Assembly (NCBI GenBank): GCA_029212925.1
Contig: JARGOB010000003.1
Coordinates: 62,001 to 126,000 of the forward strand
Origin: Coxiellaceae bacterium
GTDB lineage: Bacteria > Pseudomonadota > Gammaproteobacteria > Coxiellales > Coxiellaceae
Direction of reading: 5' to 3'
Length of the DNA: 64,000 nucleotides
A model generated the notes under the pieces. The model worked only from the letters and a program-made list of their open reading frames with translations, was not told the origin of the DNA and did no database searches. The translations under genes and the position numbers were made by a program. Within the stretch, counting starts at the first letter, position 1. Each line of letters opens with the position of its first letter. Shown in pieces: positions 53,528 to 63,921 of the stretch.

Positions 53528-53588
53528 TTGACACCACTATACAAATCCCTCCATACTGAACTTTGTTGTAAGAGTGGAGGGAGCCACC

Positions 53589-53825
53589 ATGCGAGCGATT
53601 CGTTTTTTTACAGGAAGTAAAAAATCAGATAAAAAATCCAAATCCAAATCCAAATCAAATGAAGTCGGCTTATTGGCCAATGATGCATTAGCTGCACGGA
53701 CTGAAATGGCTGAGATGCTATTACCCTATTCAGCTTCTAGTGATTCAGAAAAAAAAGCAGCAATGGATAAGGCGGGTGCTGAAGACCCATTAACTGACAC
53801 GTGTCACTATACTCGCCTGGGTTAA
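53589..53825 (+). CDS. Small protein related to the preceding gene (78 aa)
   Basis: The product begins MRAIRFFTGSKK, followed by a Lys/Ser repeat tract (SKSKSKSN) and a segment AARTEMAEMLLPYSASSD similar to the LLPD segment of the previous gene. The ATG at 53589 is preceded by GGAGGG; a GTG at 53574 is in frame but overlaps that site. It may be a short paralogue or a truncated copy. Confidence 0.5.
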   Translation: MRAIRFFTGSKKSDKKSKSKSKSNEVGLLANDALAARTEMAEMLLPYSASSDSEKKAAMDKAGAEDPLTDTCHYTRLG

Positions 53826-53884
53826 TTGGGGCATGTTTGCATTTCATGTTATGCTGTTAGCTCATTTACTAATGGAGAAAGTGC

Positions 53885-54919
53885 ATGACAGCATATGCAT
53901 GGGCGGTAGTAGGCGCAGGGCCTGCTGGAATTATCGCGGTTGGAAAATTATTGGACCAAGGCGTAAAGCCAGAATCACTGCTGTGGATTGATCCAGCGTT
54001 TGCTGTTGGTGATTTGGGTAAAACTTGGATGAATGTATCCAGTAATACCAAGGTTGATTTGTTTATTGCTTCATTAAAAGCCACGAAGGCATTTGATTAC
54101 GCAATGAACTGTGATGGTTGTGCATTAGAAGATTTAGACCCGGATGATACCTGTCAATTATCCAACACTGTTGCTCCTTTCAAAAAAGTAACGGACTATT
54201 TATTGACGCAAGTTACCGGTAAACAAACAACGGTGACAGCGCTGACGCAGCAAGACAAAGGCTGGCAATTACAATGTGCAAATGGTGATGTATTACAAGC
54301 CAGTCAAGTGGTGTTGTGCGTGGGTGCTGAGCCAAAAAGCTTAAACCAGGCCGTAGAAGAAATGCCATTGCAGGTTGCTTTAAACCCTGAGCGTGTGTCT
54401 GCTGAGGTGAATCCTGATAATACTGTTGCTGTGTTTGGTTCGTCTCACTCGGCGGTGTTAGTGATTAAAAATTTATTGGAACGCGGCTGTAATGTGGTTA
54501 ATTTTTACCGAAGTCCGTTGTTATATGCGATTTATCATGGCGACTGGATTGAATATGACAATACCGGTTTAAAAGGTTTGGCAGCGCGTTGGGCAAAACA
54601 AAACCTAGAGTCGAAGCCTTATCCCAATTTAACCCGTTACCCGAGTGATGCTGAGCATATTGCAGAGTATTTGCCGGCATGCCAACAAGCAGTCTATGCC
54701 GTGGGTTTTTCGCCGCGTCAGATTGATGGTGTGGATTGCAGTGAGTATGATCCTCAAACCGGTGTGATAGCACCCGGGTTGTATGGTTTCGGTATTGCGT
54801 TCCCTGAAAGCGTTACGGATCGTGCTGGGCATCGTGAGCTGAGCGTTGGGGTCTGGAAATTTAATAACTACGCTGAACGTGTCATTCCGCAGTGGGTCGC
54901 TAATTGCGTTTCCTTATGA
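53885..54919 (+). CDS. FAD/NAD(P)-dependent oxidoreductase
   Basis: The 344-residue protein has an N-terminal FAD-binding motif VVGAGPAGIIA (~8-18), a second nucleotide-binding turn AVFGSSHSAVLVI (~177-189) and the ATG-like segment AVYAVGFSPRQ (~277-287). The layout is like small flavin monooxygenases or lysine N-hydroxylase relatives. Substrate unknown. The start at 53885 follows GGAGAAAG. It is between two effector-like genes and may be a solitary core gene. Confidence 0.75.
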   Translation: MTAYAWAVVGAGPAGIIAVGKLLDQGVKPESLLWIDPAFAVGDLGKTWMNVSSNTKVDLFIASLKATKAFDYAMNCDGCALEDLDPDDTCQLSNTVAPFKKVTDYLLTQVTGKQTTVTALTQQDKGWQLQCANGDVLQASQVVLCVGAEPKSLNQAVEEMPLQVALNPERVSAEVNPDNTVAVFGSSHSAVLVIKNLLERGCNVVNFYRSPLLYAIYHGDWIEYDNTGLKGLAARWAKQNLESKPYPNLTRYPSDAEHIAEYLPACQQAVYAVGFSPRQIDGVDCSEYDPQTGVIAPGLYGFGIAFPESVTDRAGHRELSVGVWKFNNYAERVIPQWVANCVSL

Positions 54920-55013
54920 CGTAAATATAACCATGTAATATTTTCATATAACCATTGATATATTACTATTAGACTAGTATTATCTGCCTCCAAGGTTCAG
55001 TTAGGGGGTAGCT

Positions 55014-58000
55014 ATGTCGCGTCGTAATCGTCATAAAGGTCGTAAAAAAAGTAATAAGAAAAATCCATATAAAAACAGTCAGGTAAAGCCTGAGCTGACG
55101 GTGCCTGCTGGTGCTGGGGTTGATGGCGTTGATCCAGGTGTTGCCCCTGGTCCGGAAGGACTAAGCTGGGAAGCTGTGCTTGTTAATGTTGCTGTAGCGC
55201 GTGAAGAACTATTTAAGCAATCAGGATTTAACTATTCAACCTATCGACGAGTTATGGATAGGAAGTCCAAGTTGGCTGTAGCCAGTGGTAATACATCTGG
55301 TATGTATTTTGTGAAAAATGTAGCTGCATTTTATCAAGGTAAAGCAGTGCGTATAGTGTCTATTCTTCAGCGTTATATCCTAGCTTTACGTGACATGGCG
55401 CACGCACTGGAGTCCGGGCCGAAACCTTTACCAGCCGACAGCACGTACTCTTCCGCTTTGGGGTCATTGTGCAGTAAGACGCTGGTGTTGCATACCATTA
55501 TTATGGAGTTTAGTAATGTTCCTGGCGGAGCATGGGCTGAGAGTGGGATCGAGTCCTTAATTGATGATGTGACTAAATTGATTCGAATCAGAATTGAAAC
55601 ACCTTCATCTTTTATTAGTCGCAGTATCGAGATAATCAAACAAATGATGAATCACCCCAAGCCTGAAATAAGGCTTAACTGTGTTATCCCCGCATTCTAT
55701 CAAGCATATATAGAGTATTATTTTACGCTGATTAATACGCCTGCGGATAAGCTTGATGACAAGGCTCGGCGAGGGCCCGTTATTAATTTAATTATCATGC
55801 TCGATATTCAGGCCTTTATCCAAGGTAAAACCACGGATGATAATCAAGCAGTGATCGATAGGGTCAAAAAGGTGTGTGAAATATTAAAAAGTGATACGGA
55901 CGAGAAATTAACTAAGAGAATGGTTGATTATATCGATCGTTTCGTTAGCCATAACGACTTTAGAGTTTTATTTCCATGGGATGAACATGTTAACATCCAT
56001 GCGCAAGTGGGTGTTATCCCAAACTATATTTGCGCCACCCCTGTTTTTAACGCGGTTGATCCTGCGCAGACGTTGTGGTCGCTCTTGTATAAACGGTACC
56101 CAGATAATAGGGAGCGTAAACTGCTTAAGAGCTATTTATCTTATATGAAAAACTCGGCGAAAAGACAGGGTGAATATCGAGCTAAGACGGAGTCACATGA
56201 AACTTTTTATCAACAAGAGCAGCAGGCTTATCTCACCGGGCAACAAGAAATCCAGCAACAAAAGCAAGCTAAAGAGCGTGCACTCAAGCTTCATTTAGAT
56301 CGACTGATGACTCCTGCTCCGCGTGTTTTAGGTGAAGGTGAAGAAAAAGGTGAAGATTATGATGACAGTGATGAAGAGCGTGCTTTTGAAAGTGGTGTGC
56401 CACTAGGCCGGGCGGCGAGTCAGGCAACTTCAAAAAACATGTTTCCCTTGCTACGGCCGGAGTATGAGGCTGGTTGTTGCCGGTTACACCTTGATTTAAT
56501 GCAGTTAGCAGGTGTTACAAGAAGGCAACTGGCAGTTATTTTTCGCGATAAAAACGGAGATTTTTCCGAGTTAAATACCCAGATGAAAACGGTACATGGC
56601 GTGGTTGATTTTATTGAAGACGTTGACAGTAACCATCGAGCACAAAAGTTGTTGTTTATGGTGGGGATGTATCTACAAATAACCTATGGTCACATGCCTT
56701 TTCTATCACGTCTTGAGTCACAACTGGAGACAGTGGCGGGTTATACACGTGAAGCGATGGATCTGATATTAGCCTTTCAAGAAACCGATTTATCTGACTT
56801 AGCTGATGAGTATCAGGGTTTGTTGGGTGTATTGATTGATGAGGTGGGGTTGTGTCATCAACGTTTGGTGCAGGCGGCTGAGCGTAATTATAACCATACC
56901 CAACAAATCCTCGCTCATGCGCAGGCGACTCGTCAACGCAAATTTGAGCAGTCCGGCATCAAAACACGACCCAAGCCGCGTCACGAATGGCATCCAAGTA
57001 CGCGCACTAATGAACATGCAAGAAAGGCGGGGTTGATTGATGGTGATGGTGTGTCAGCTGCTTTTGTTGATATGACTGTTCCGGATGGTCGCGCTGGAAG
57101 GGAGCGTGGCAGATCAACTTTATTTACTGCGCCACGTATACGACCTGGTATTAAATTAATGCACAAGGCTTGTGCCAAAGTGGCTAAAGCAAAAGCGCAA
57201 TCAACAGCGGCGCGTACAGCTGTTTCTGTTTTATCGCCGACTGATTGGTTTATGGGGCAAGGCTCACAAGCTGAAGTGCCGAGCCACGGTATTGTCTATG
57301 AGAACCCAACATTTCTCGCGATCATGCAGGCGTTGAATCGCATCAGTCCCGATTTGGCTAGGCGCATGCGTGTGCAGGGCGGTCGGCTGCGTGACTTTTT
57401 ACTGTTAGGCAAATCAGACGGTGATTGGGATATGCGTTATTTTGGTGATTTGGAACAATTTCAGCGATTACTGCCGGTCGGTATGGTTAATATTATCTCG
57501 ACCAGTGAGGGTGCGTTACTGCAAACCAAGGTCCCACTGACTTTAGCCAGTCGCGAAACAATAATGCTTGATATCACGGTGCAGCCATGTGCCGATGAAG
57601 ATGTGGAGTATTTACTGACTCAACCGAGCAATACGGACTTTGATGCTAATGGGTTGTATACCTTTCAATCGAAAGATGGCAAGCATGTCATTCTTAATCA
57701 TGAGGGCTCTTCTGATCCAGCGGTTGTTATGGCTTCTGCGCAGGCGCCGCTTAATATCATTTCTTCAGTATCGATTGAGAATGATCCATTGCTGATCTTG
57801 CGCACATTAAAAATGCAGGGGCAGTTTAAATATGAGGTTGTAGAGGAGCTACTGGATCAATTAACATCAATGCAATCAACTTTTGATATTACAGTTTACC
57901 CAGAAAGTACACAAAATAGATTTGTCGCTTATCTGCAAAAGCATGATGATGTTATTTTTGGTGCAAACTTACTAATTTTACTGCCCGAGTTGGGTGCAAA

Positions 58001-58064
58001 GTTACACGATTTGTATGACGGCACGCGAGAGCCACGTGTAACGGTAGGCTTAGGTTTTAGCTAA
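55014..58064 (+). CDS. 1016-aa protein with C-terminal poly(A)-polymerase/CCA-enzyme-like nucleotidyltransferase domain
   Basis: The first ~30 residues are strongly basic (MSRRNRHKGRKKSNKK), followed by a Gly/Pro linker and ~700 residues of helical sequence with no known family, including a Gln-rich coiled coil (~385-430). From ~783 the pattern of class II poly(A) polymerase/CCA heads appears. GG at 789-790, RDFLLLG (793-799), catalytic DWD (Asp 804, Asp 806), third Asp 853 in MLDIT, TDFDANGLY (~877-885, in place of RDFTINALY), then ENDPLLILRTLKMQGQF (~922-938, in place of EDPLRILRAxRFAAQF). No signal peptide. Confidence 0.62.
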   Translation: MSRRNRHKGRKKSNKKNPYKNSQVKPELTVPAGAGVDGVDPGVAPGPEGLSWEAVLVNVAVAREELFKQSGFNYSTYRRVMDRKSKLAVASGNTSGMYFVKNVAAFYQGKAVRIVSILQRYILALRDMAHALESGPKPLPADSTYSSALGSLCSKTLVLHTIIMEFSNVPGGAWAESGIESLIDDVTKLIRIRIETPSSFISRSIEIIKQMMNHPKPEIRLNCVIPAFYQAYIEYYFTLINTPADKLDDKARRGPVINLIIMLDIQAFIQGKTTDDNQAVIDRVKKVCEILKSDTDEKLTKRMVDYIDRFVSHNDFRVLFPWDEHVNIHAQVGVIPNYICATPVFNAVDPAQTLWSLLYKRYPDNRERKLLKSYLSYMKNSAKRQGEYRAKTESHETFYQQEQQAYLTGQQEIQQQKQAKERALKLHLDRLMTPAPRVLGEGEEKGEDYDDSDEERAFESGVPLGRAASQATSKNMFPLLRPEYEAGCCRLHLDLMQLAGVTRRQLAVIFRDKNGDFSELNTQMKTVHGVVDFIEDVDSNHRAQKLLFMVGMYLQITYGHMPFLSRLESQLETVAGYTREAMDLILAFQETDLSDLADEYQGLLGVLIDEVGLCHQRLVQAAERNYNHTQQILAHAQATRQRKFEQSGIKTRPKPRHEWHPSTRTNEHARKAGLIDGDGVSAAFVDMTVPDGRAGRERGRSTLFTAPRIRPGIKLMHKACAKVAKAKAQSTAARTAVSVLSPTDWFMGQGSQAEVPSHGIVYENPTFLAIMQALNRISPDLARRMRVQGGRLRDFLLLGKSDGDWDMRYFGDLEQFQRLLPVGMVNIISTSEGALLQTKVPLTLASRETIMLDITVQPCADEDVEYLLTQPSNTDFDANGLYTFQSKDGKHVILNHEGSSDPAVVMASAQAPLNIISSVSIENDPLLILRTLKMQGQFKYEVVEELLDQLTSMQSTFDITVYPESTQNRFVAYLQKHDDVIFGANLLILLPELGAKLHDLYDGTREPRVTVGLGFS

Positions 58065-58125
58065 ACTACGTCATGTAATTTGCTGCAATTTGTGAAATAA
58101 TATCGACTTTAGTTTTGGGGTTATG

Positions 58126-58150
58126 TTGCTGACTACTTTTTACTCAGCAA
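58126..58150. promoter_or_regulatory. Inverted repeat in the recA upstream region
   Basis: TTGCTGA (58126-58132) and TCAGCAA (58144-58150) form a 7-bp inverted repeat with an 11-nt spacer, 33 nt before recA. It is not a LexA box, which needs CTG-N10-CAG; here the spacing between CTG and CAG is 13. It could be a weak operator or a hairpin. Confidence 0.35.
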
Positions 58151-58182
58151 AGGCGCTCTGCATGCAAACTTAAGGAGTCGAC

Positions 58183-59217
58183 ATGAGTGATAAAGATAAA
58201 GCACTGGGTGCAGCACTGTCTCAAATTGAACGTCAATTTGGTAAAGGTTCTGTGATGCGCTTAGGCGATGGCACAGGTATTAAAGATTTGGAAGTGATTT
58301 CGACAGGGTCACTGGGTTTAGATGTTGCGTTAGGTGTTGGAGGTTTACCAAAAGGACGTGTGATCGAAATTTATGGTCCGGAAGCGTCGGGTAAAACCAC
58401 ATTAACGTTGCAAGCGATTGCAGAATGCCAAAAACAGGGCGGGACGTGTGCCTTTGTTGATGCTGAGCATGCATTGGATCCAGTTTATGCTGAAAAATTA
58501 GGTGTAAATGTTGAAGAATTATTGGTATCACAGCCTGATACCGGTGAGCAAGGTTTAGAAATTACCGATATGTTGGTACGTTCCGGTGCTGTTGATATGG
58601 TGGTGGTTGACTCTGTTGCCGCGTTAACGCCTAAAGCGGAAATTGAAGGCGATATGGGTGATTCGCATATGGGCTTGCAAGCGCGTTTGATGTCTCAAGC
58701 ATTGCGTAAATTAACAGCGAACATTAAAAAATCAAACACACTGGTGATCTTTATTAACCAGATTCGTATGAAGATTGGTGTGATGTTTGGCAATCCTGAA
58801 ACCACAACCGGTGGTAATGCGCTTAAGTTTTATGCTTCAGTACGTTTAGATATTCGTCGTATTGGTGCGATTAAAAAAGGCGATGAAATTTTAGGTAATG
58901 AAACACGTGTTAAAGTGGTGAAAAATAAAGTGGCTCCACCATTTAAACAAACCGTGTTTGATATTTTATACGGTGAAGGTATTTCTCGTGAAGGTGAGAT
59001 TATTGATCATGGTGTGAAGCTAGGGATTGTTGATAAAGCAGGTGCTTGGTACAGCTACAATGGCGATCGTATTGGGCAGGGTAAAGATAATGTTCGAAAT
59101 TACCTAAAAGAGCATACTGATATGGCTGAGGAAATCGAAGCGGCGATTCGCAAAGAGTTGTTGGCTAAGCCAGAGGCAGTGGAAAAGCAACCGGCTGAAG
59201 AAGAAGTCGAGGCTTAA
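58183..59217 (+). CDS. recA: Recombinase RecA
   Basis: RecA forms filaments on single-stranded DNA for strand exchange and repair. The 344-residue product is standard: Walker [10 protein letters not shown] (~66-74), [16 protein letters not shown], loop L2 around [15 protein letters not shown], and an acidic C-terminus. The start follows AAGGAG. No LexA box is visible upstream, which fits Legionella, known to lack lexA. recX follows after one base. Confidence 0.98.
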   Translation: MSDKDKALGAALSQIERQFGKGSVMRLGDGTGIKDLEVISTGSLGLDVALGVGGLPKGRVIEIYGPEASGKTTLTLQAIAECQKQGGTCAFVDAEHALDPVYAEKLGVNVEELLVSQPDTGEQGLEITDMLVRSGAVDMVVVDSVAALTPKAEIEGDMGDSHMGLQARLMSQALRKLTANIKKSNTLVIFINQIRMKIGVMFGNPETTTGGNALKFYASVRLDIRRIGAIKKGDEILGNETRVKVVKNKVAPPFKQTVFDILYGEGISREGEIIDHGVKLGIVDKAGAWYSYNGDRIGQGKDNVRNYLKEHTDMAEEIEAAIRKELLAKPEAVEKQPAEEEVEA

Positions 59218-59218
59218 T

Positions 59219-59680
59219 TTGCCAGCTAAAGTTCGCAGTGTTCGTGAGTGTGCCATGGATTACCTGGCACGCCGCGAACATTCGCGTAAGGAATTGCAGC
59301 AGAAATTACGTGCAAAGTCATTGGATGATCAAGAAATTGAAGCGGTATTGGATCGTTTGCAGCAGCAAGGTTTGCAAAGCGACCAGCGGTTTGTCGATAA
59401 CTATATTCACCATCGTATTCAAAGCGGTTACGGCCCCCGGCGGATTGAGCAAGAATTGGCGCAAAAAGGCGTTGATCATGCTATGATTGCTGCTGGTTTA
59501 CAAGGCTGTGAGGGCTTGTGGACAGAGAGATTGCGGGATGTTTGGCAGCGGAAATTTGGCCAGCCAGCAGGTGGCGATGTGAAGCGTTATAACCAACAGT
59601 ACCGATTTTTATTGAATAGGGGTTTTGACCCAGAACAGATAAGAGAAGTGTTAACTCATGCAGTACATGACATCGAATGA
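59219..59680 (+). CDS. recX: RecA regulator RecX
   Basis: RecX limits RecA filament growth. The 153-residue product has the three tandem three-helix repeats of the family, with [11 protein letters not shown]-like and RGF-type turns ([34 protein letters not shown]). It starts with TTG one base after the recA stop, so it is translated by coupling. Its 3' end overlaps the start of alaS by 23 bp. Confidence 0.93.
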   Translation: MPAKVRSVRECAMDYLARREHSRKELQQKLRAKSLDDQEIEAVLDRLQQQGLQSDQRFVDNYIHHRIQSGYGPRRIEQELAQKGVDHAMIAAGLQGCEGLWTERLRDVWQRKFGQPAGGDVKRYNQQYRFLLNRGFDPEQIREVLTHAVHDIE

Positions 59681-62276
59681 TATCAGACAAGCTTTTTTAG
59701 ATTATTTTAAGCAGAGTGGTCACAGCATTGTGCCCAGCAGCTCGTTAATCCCAGCTAATGACCCCACTTTATTGTTTACTAATGCGGGTATGGTGCAATT
59801 TAAGGAGTATTTCTTAGGAAGCGAAGCCGCACCATATGACTGTGCGACCAGTTCGCAGCGTTGTGTACGTGCCGGTGGTAAGCATAATGATCTAGAAAAC
59901 GTGGGTTATACCGCGCGTCATCACACCTTCTTTGAGATGTTAGGCAACTTTAGTTTTGGTAAATACTTTAAACAGGAAGCGATAGCGTTTGCTTGGGACT
60001 TTTTAACGAATGTTTTGGGCTTACCCAAAGAAAAGCTGTGGGTATCTGTTTATAAAGATGATAAAGAAAGTGAAGATATCTGGATAAATGACATTGGCGT
60101 CAGTAAGAAGCGCATATCACGTTGCGGTGAAAAAGATAACTTTTGGTCGATGGGTGATACCGGTCCTTGTGGCCCGTGTACTGAGGTTTTTTATGATCAT
60201 GGCGAGGCCATCCCTGGAGGCCCACCGGGGTCACCGGATGAAGATGGTGACCGGTATATCGAAATCTGGAATGTGGTGTTTATGCAATATAACCGCGATG
60301 GCATGGGTAATACGACACCGTTACCACGTCCGTGTGTTGACACCGGTATGGGGCTTGAGCGTATCAGTGCGATTTTACAAAATGTGCACTCTAACTACGA
60401 GATTGATTTGTTTGAAACCCTGTTAAAAGCCTTAGCCACGATTGCTAAGACTGATGAGCTGCATAACAGCTCAATGCATGCTGTGGTTGACCACATTCGC
60501 TCAGCGGCATTTTTAATTATTGATGGCGTTATTCCGTCGAATGAGGGGCGAGGTTATGTATTAAGGCGCATTATTCGTCGTGCGATACGTCATGGCTATA
60601 AGTTAGGCATTGATAATACGTTTTTTTACAAGCTTGTACAGCCGTTAATTGATGCAATGGGTAAGGCTTATCCTGAGCTTGCTGAAGAGCAGTCGACAAT
60701 TGAGCGGCACCTTAAAGCAGAAGAGCAGCAATTTGCGATAACCCTCAGTAAAGGCTTAAAAATTCTTGATCATGCCATTGTGAAATTAAAAGATGACATG
60801 ATACCAGGCGGCGTGATTTTTCAGTTGTATGATACCTATGGTTTCCCGTTAGATTTAACCGCGGATATTGCACGTGAACGTGGTTTGCAAATCGATCAAG
60901 TGGGTTTTGACCATGCGATGGATGAACAGCGCCGCCAATCACAGCAAGCAAGCCAGTTTAGTGTTGATTATACCGAAGGTTTGCACTTGCGCGATGAGAC
61001 GGTCTTTACCGGTTACGATACGTTAACGGACAATGCTACGGTTACTACATTATTACAAGAAGGTCACCCGATAGAGCAGCTTGGTAAGGGTGAAAAAGCT
61101 GAAGTGGTATTAGATCATACGCCGTTTTATGCCGAGTCTGGTGGCCAAGTAGGGGATAAAGGTTTATTACGTTTTCCTCAGGGTGTGTTTCAGGTGAACG
61201 ACACCCAAAAATTTGGCAAAGCCTATTTGCATATTGGTCTCGTTACAGCGGGTGAAATCAAAGTAAATGATGAGGTGTTGGCGGAGGTTGATTTAAGTCG
61301 TGAGCAGATTAAGGCGAATCACTCAGCAACGCATTTAGTGCATGAGGCCTTACGCCGCGTCTTAGGTAAACATGTTAAGCAAAAGGGGTCATTGGTTGAT
61401 GCGCGTCGATTGCGCTTTGACTTTGTGCATCATGGTGCGATGACACTCGATGAGATTACGACTGTTGAGCGCATGGTGAATCTAAAAATTCGTGAAAATA
61501 TCCCGGCAGTAGTAGAGCAAATGAATATAGACGAAGCTAAAGCCAGAGGTGCGGCAGCCTTGTTCGGTGAGAAGTATGGTGATGTTGTGCGTGTGCTGAC
61601 GTTTGGTGATTACTCGATAGAGTTATGTGGTGGTACCCATGTATCTCGTACCGGTGATATTGGTTTCTTTAAAATTGTTTCAGAAGGTGCGTGTGCCTCA
61701 GGGGTTCGACGTATTGAAGCGGTGACGGGTGAAGCAGCAGATTTATGGGTAGAGCAACAACAGACTATCCAATTGCAATTAGCGTCTACTTTGAAGACTG
61801 ATCCCGATAAGCTGACTGATAAAGTAAAGCAAATCAACATAAAGCAGCAAGAACTTGAGAAAACCGTTGAAAAATATAAACAGCGTCTCGCCAGTCAGCA
61901 AGGTGATGATGTAATGAGTGACTTTTTAGAAATTAGCGGTGTTCAGGTGCTGGCGAAAAAATTAGAGTCAGCGGATCGAGCCAGTTTGCGCCATACTTTA
62001 GACCAACTAAAGCAAAAGGTTAGTCCATATGCTGTTGTGCTTGCTGCAGTGAATGATGGTAAAGTAGAACTGGTTGCGGGTGTTGGTGGCTTAGATAAGC
62101 CTTATTTTACCGCTGGTGAACTGTTGGGAGTTGTCGCTAGTCAAGTAGGTGGTCGCGGTGGTGGTCGCGCAGATTTAGCACAAGGCGGTGGTGATGAGCC
62201 AGAAAATCTAGATGCGGCTTTAAGAAGCGTGCATGAGTGGGTTGACCAAAAGATTGCGGTTAAACAACAGGGATAG
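59658..62276 (+). CDS. alaS: Alanyl-tRNA synthetase
   Basis: It charges tRNA-Ala and edits mischarged Ser/Gly. The 872 residues run in the usual order: class II aminoacylation domain ([25 protein letters not shown], the GMGLERI motif 3), the editing domain ([14 protein letters not shown] and the zinc-type CGGTHV), and the C-terminal oligomerisation domain ([14 protein letters not shown]). The ATG at 59658 has GAGAAG at 10 nt, better than the second ATG at 59667. Confidence 0.97.
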   Translation: MQYMTSNDIRQAFLDYFKQSGHSIVPSSSLIPANDPTLLFTNAGMVQFKEYFLGSEAAPYDCATSSQRCVRAGGKHNDLENVGYTARHHTFFEMLGNFSFGKYFKQEAIAFAWDFLTNVLGLPKEKLWVSVYKDDKESEDIWINDIGVSKKRISRCGEKDNFWSMGDTGPCGPCTEVFYDHGEAIPGGPPGSPDEDGDRYIEIWNVVFMQYNRDGMGNTTPLPRPCVDTGMGLERISAILQNVHSNYEIDLFETLLKALATIAKTDELHNSSMHAVVDHIRSAAFLIIDGVIPSNEGRGYVLRRIIRRAIRHGYKLGIDNTFFYKLVQPLIDAMGKAYPELAEEQSTIERHLKAEEQQFAITLSKGLKILDHAIVKLKDDMIPGGVIFQLYDTYGFPLDLTADIARERGLQIDQVGFDHAMDEQRRQSQQASQFSVDYTEGLHLRDETVFTGYDTLTDNATVTTLLQEGHPIEQLGKGEKAEVVLDHTPFYAESGGQVGDKGLLRFPQGVFQVNDTQKFGKAYLHIGLVTAGEIKVNDEVLAEVDLSREQIKANHSATHLVHEALRRVLGKHVKQKGSLVDARRLRFDFVHHGAMTLDEITTVERMVNLKIRENIPAVVEQMNIDEAKARGAAALFGEKYGDVVRVLTFGDYSIELCGGTHVSRTGDIGFFKIVSEGACASGVRRIEAVTGEAADLWVEQQQTIQLQLASTLKTDPDKLTDKVKQINIKQQELEKTVEKYKQRLASQQGDDVMSDFLEISGVQVLAKKLESADRASLRHTLDQLKQKVSPYAVVLAAVNDGKVELVAGVGGLDKPYFTAGELLGVVASQVGGRGGGRADLAQGGGDEPENLDAALRSVHEWVDQKIAVKQQG

Positions 62277-62287
62277 GATAACGCGCT

Positions 62288-63523
62288 ATGGCCGTGTTAA
62301 TACAGAAGTTTGGCGGAACCTCAGTTCGAGATCTGGAAAGGATTCGTGCGATTGCCGGTTTAATTGCACGTACACAACGTGAAGGTCATGATGTGGTGGT
62401 GGTTGTTTCCGCCATGGCCGGTGAGACTGATCGCTTAGTGGGTTTAACCAAGCAGGTCGCTCCATTACCCTCATTGCGCGAATACGATGCGTTAGTATCA
62501 GCGGGTGAGCAGATTTCCTCAGCCTTATTAGCGATGGTCTTAATTGAAATGGGCTTATCTGCTCGTTCATATGCGGGACATCAGGTGCCGATTATTACCG
62601 ATGGTCGTCATAAAAAAGCACGCATTGTAAGTATCAATACTGATAGATTAAAACAGGACCTATCTGAAGGGGTAATTCCTATCATTGCAGGTTTTCAAGG
62701 CGTTGATGCAAAAGGTCATGTGACAACTTTTGGTCGCGGCGGTTCAGATATTACAGCGGTAGCCTTAGCGGCGGCGATGTCTGCCGATGAGTGTCAGATG
62801 CTGACAGATGTCGATGGTATTTATACGGCTGATCCGCGTATTGTTGAGTCAGCGCAGCGGCTGGACTATCTAACTTACGAGGAAATGCTCGAGTTATCCA
62901 GTTTAGGCTCGAAGGTATTACAAATTCGTTCACTTGAGTTCGCACAAAAATACGGTATTCCATTGCGGGTATTATCGAGCTTTGAACAAGGGGCGGGAAC
63001 ACTGATTAGCCGAGAGGAAAATAAGATGGAACAAGCAGTGGTGTCGGGTATTGCGTTTGATCGTAATCAGGCGAAAATTTCTTTGATTGGTGTGCCATGC
63101 AAGGCTGAAATAGTGAGTCGTGTATTGGGTGTGATCGGTGAAGCGGGAATTGATGTGGATTTAATCGTACAAAACTCCCCGGATAGTAAGGGGTGTGTTG
63201 ATTTTAGTTTTACTGTGCACCGTGATGATTATACTGATGCATTGAAATTAACTGAGGATGTGGCTGAGGATTTGGGCGCAGAGCAGGTTTGTGGTAGTGA
63301 TCGAATCGCCAAGATTTCATTGGTAGGGGTTGGTATGCGTTCGCATGCGGGTGTTGCTGCTACGATGTTCGAGTGCCTTAATGCAGAAGGTGTCGAAATT
63401 CAGTTAATTTCAACGTCCGAAATTAAAATTTCAGCGGTAATAGACGAAGATAATTGTGCTAATGCTATCAAGGGATTACACACGGCATTTAAATTAGACA
63501 GTCAACAAACGGTGTTAACTTAG
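62288..63523 (+). CDS. lysC: Aspartokinase
   Basis: It phosphorylates aspartate, the first step to lysine, threonine, methionine and diaminopimelate. The 411-residue protein has the kinase N-terminus (IQKFGGTSV, TFGRGGSDITA, DVDGIYTADPR) and two C-terminal ACT domains (ISLIGVPCKAEIVSRV; ISLVGVGMRSHAG) of the lysine-sensitive monofunctional type. It lies 11 bp after alaS, probably co-transcribed. The alaS-lysC-csrA order is common in gammaproteobacteria. Confidence 0.95.
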   Translation: MAVLIQKFGGTSVRDLERIRAIAGLIARTQREGHDVVVVVSAMAGETDRLVGLTKQVAPLPSLREYDALVSAGEQISSALLAMVLIEMGLSARSYAGHQVPIITDGRHKKARIVSINTDRLKQDLSEGVIPIIAGFQGVDAKGHVTTFGRGGSDITAVALAAAMSADECQMLTDVDGIYTADPRIVESAQRLDYLTYEEMLELSSLGSKVLQIRSLEFAQKYGIPLRVLSSFEQGAGTLISREENKMEQAVVSGIAFDRNQAKISLIGVPCKAEIVSRVLGVIGEAGIDVDLIVQNSPDSKGCVDFSFTVHRDDYTDALKLTEDVAEDLGAEQVCGSDRIAKISLVGVGMRSHAGVAATMFECLNAEGVEIQLISTSEIKISAVIDEDNCANAIKGLHTAFKLDSQQTVLT

Positions 63524-63653
63524 GATTTTTACTTTAAGATTTCTTTAATATTCCTACGATAGAATTGATTAGCTTAATTATTATACTAAACTACAGGTAT
63601 GCGTCTTTTTAACTGATCGAAGTGTACGAGACGAATGGATAAAGGAGAGGATG

Positions 63654-63854
63654 ATGTTAATTTTGACTAGGCGTATTAGTGAGTCGGTTATTATAGGTGA
63701 CAATGTGAAGGTTACGGTTCTGGGTGTTAAGGGCAATCAAGTTCGTTTAGGGATTGATGCGCCGAAAGACGTTAGCGTACACCGTGAAGAGATTTACGAA
63801 AGAATACAAGCCGAAAACAACGGCAATTCTACCGCTTCAGAAGGTTCAGAGTAA
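63654..63854 (+). CDS. csrA: Carbon storage regulator CsrA
   Basis: CsrA binds GGA-containing leaders to control translation; in Legionella and Coxiella it governs the switch between replicative and transmissive phases. The product starts [16 protein letters not shown] and includes the RNA-binding residues of strands 1 and 5 ([14 protein letters not shown]). Two ATGs are adjacent; the second (63654) has the proper 6-nt spacing from GGAG and gives the conserved N-terminus, 66 residues. The leader (63524-63650) holds a possible TATACT -10. Confidence 0.96.
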   Translation: MLILTRRISESVIIGDNVKVTVLGVKGNQVRLGIDAPKDVSVHREEIYERIQAENNGNSTASEGSE

Positions 63855-63891
63855 ACGTTTTTACAATAGTGTGATCGTTTGATGAGATATG

Positions 63892-63921
63892 GCAGGGCTT
63901 TCTAAAAGCCCTGCTTTTTTT
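63892..63921 (+). terminator. Rho-independent terminator after csrA
   Basis: GCAGGGCTTT pairs with AAAGCCCTGC around a short loop, followed by a run of T. It ends the csrA transcript. The rest of the window to 64000 shows no gene; a tRNA-Ser often follows csrA in relatives but none is seen before the window ends. Confidence 0.92.

Noticed and set aside
58126-58150. LexA box before recA
   Set aside because: The spacing between CTG and CAG is 13, not 10, and the inner bases do not fit the consensus.
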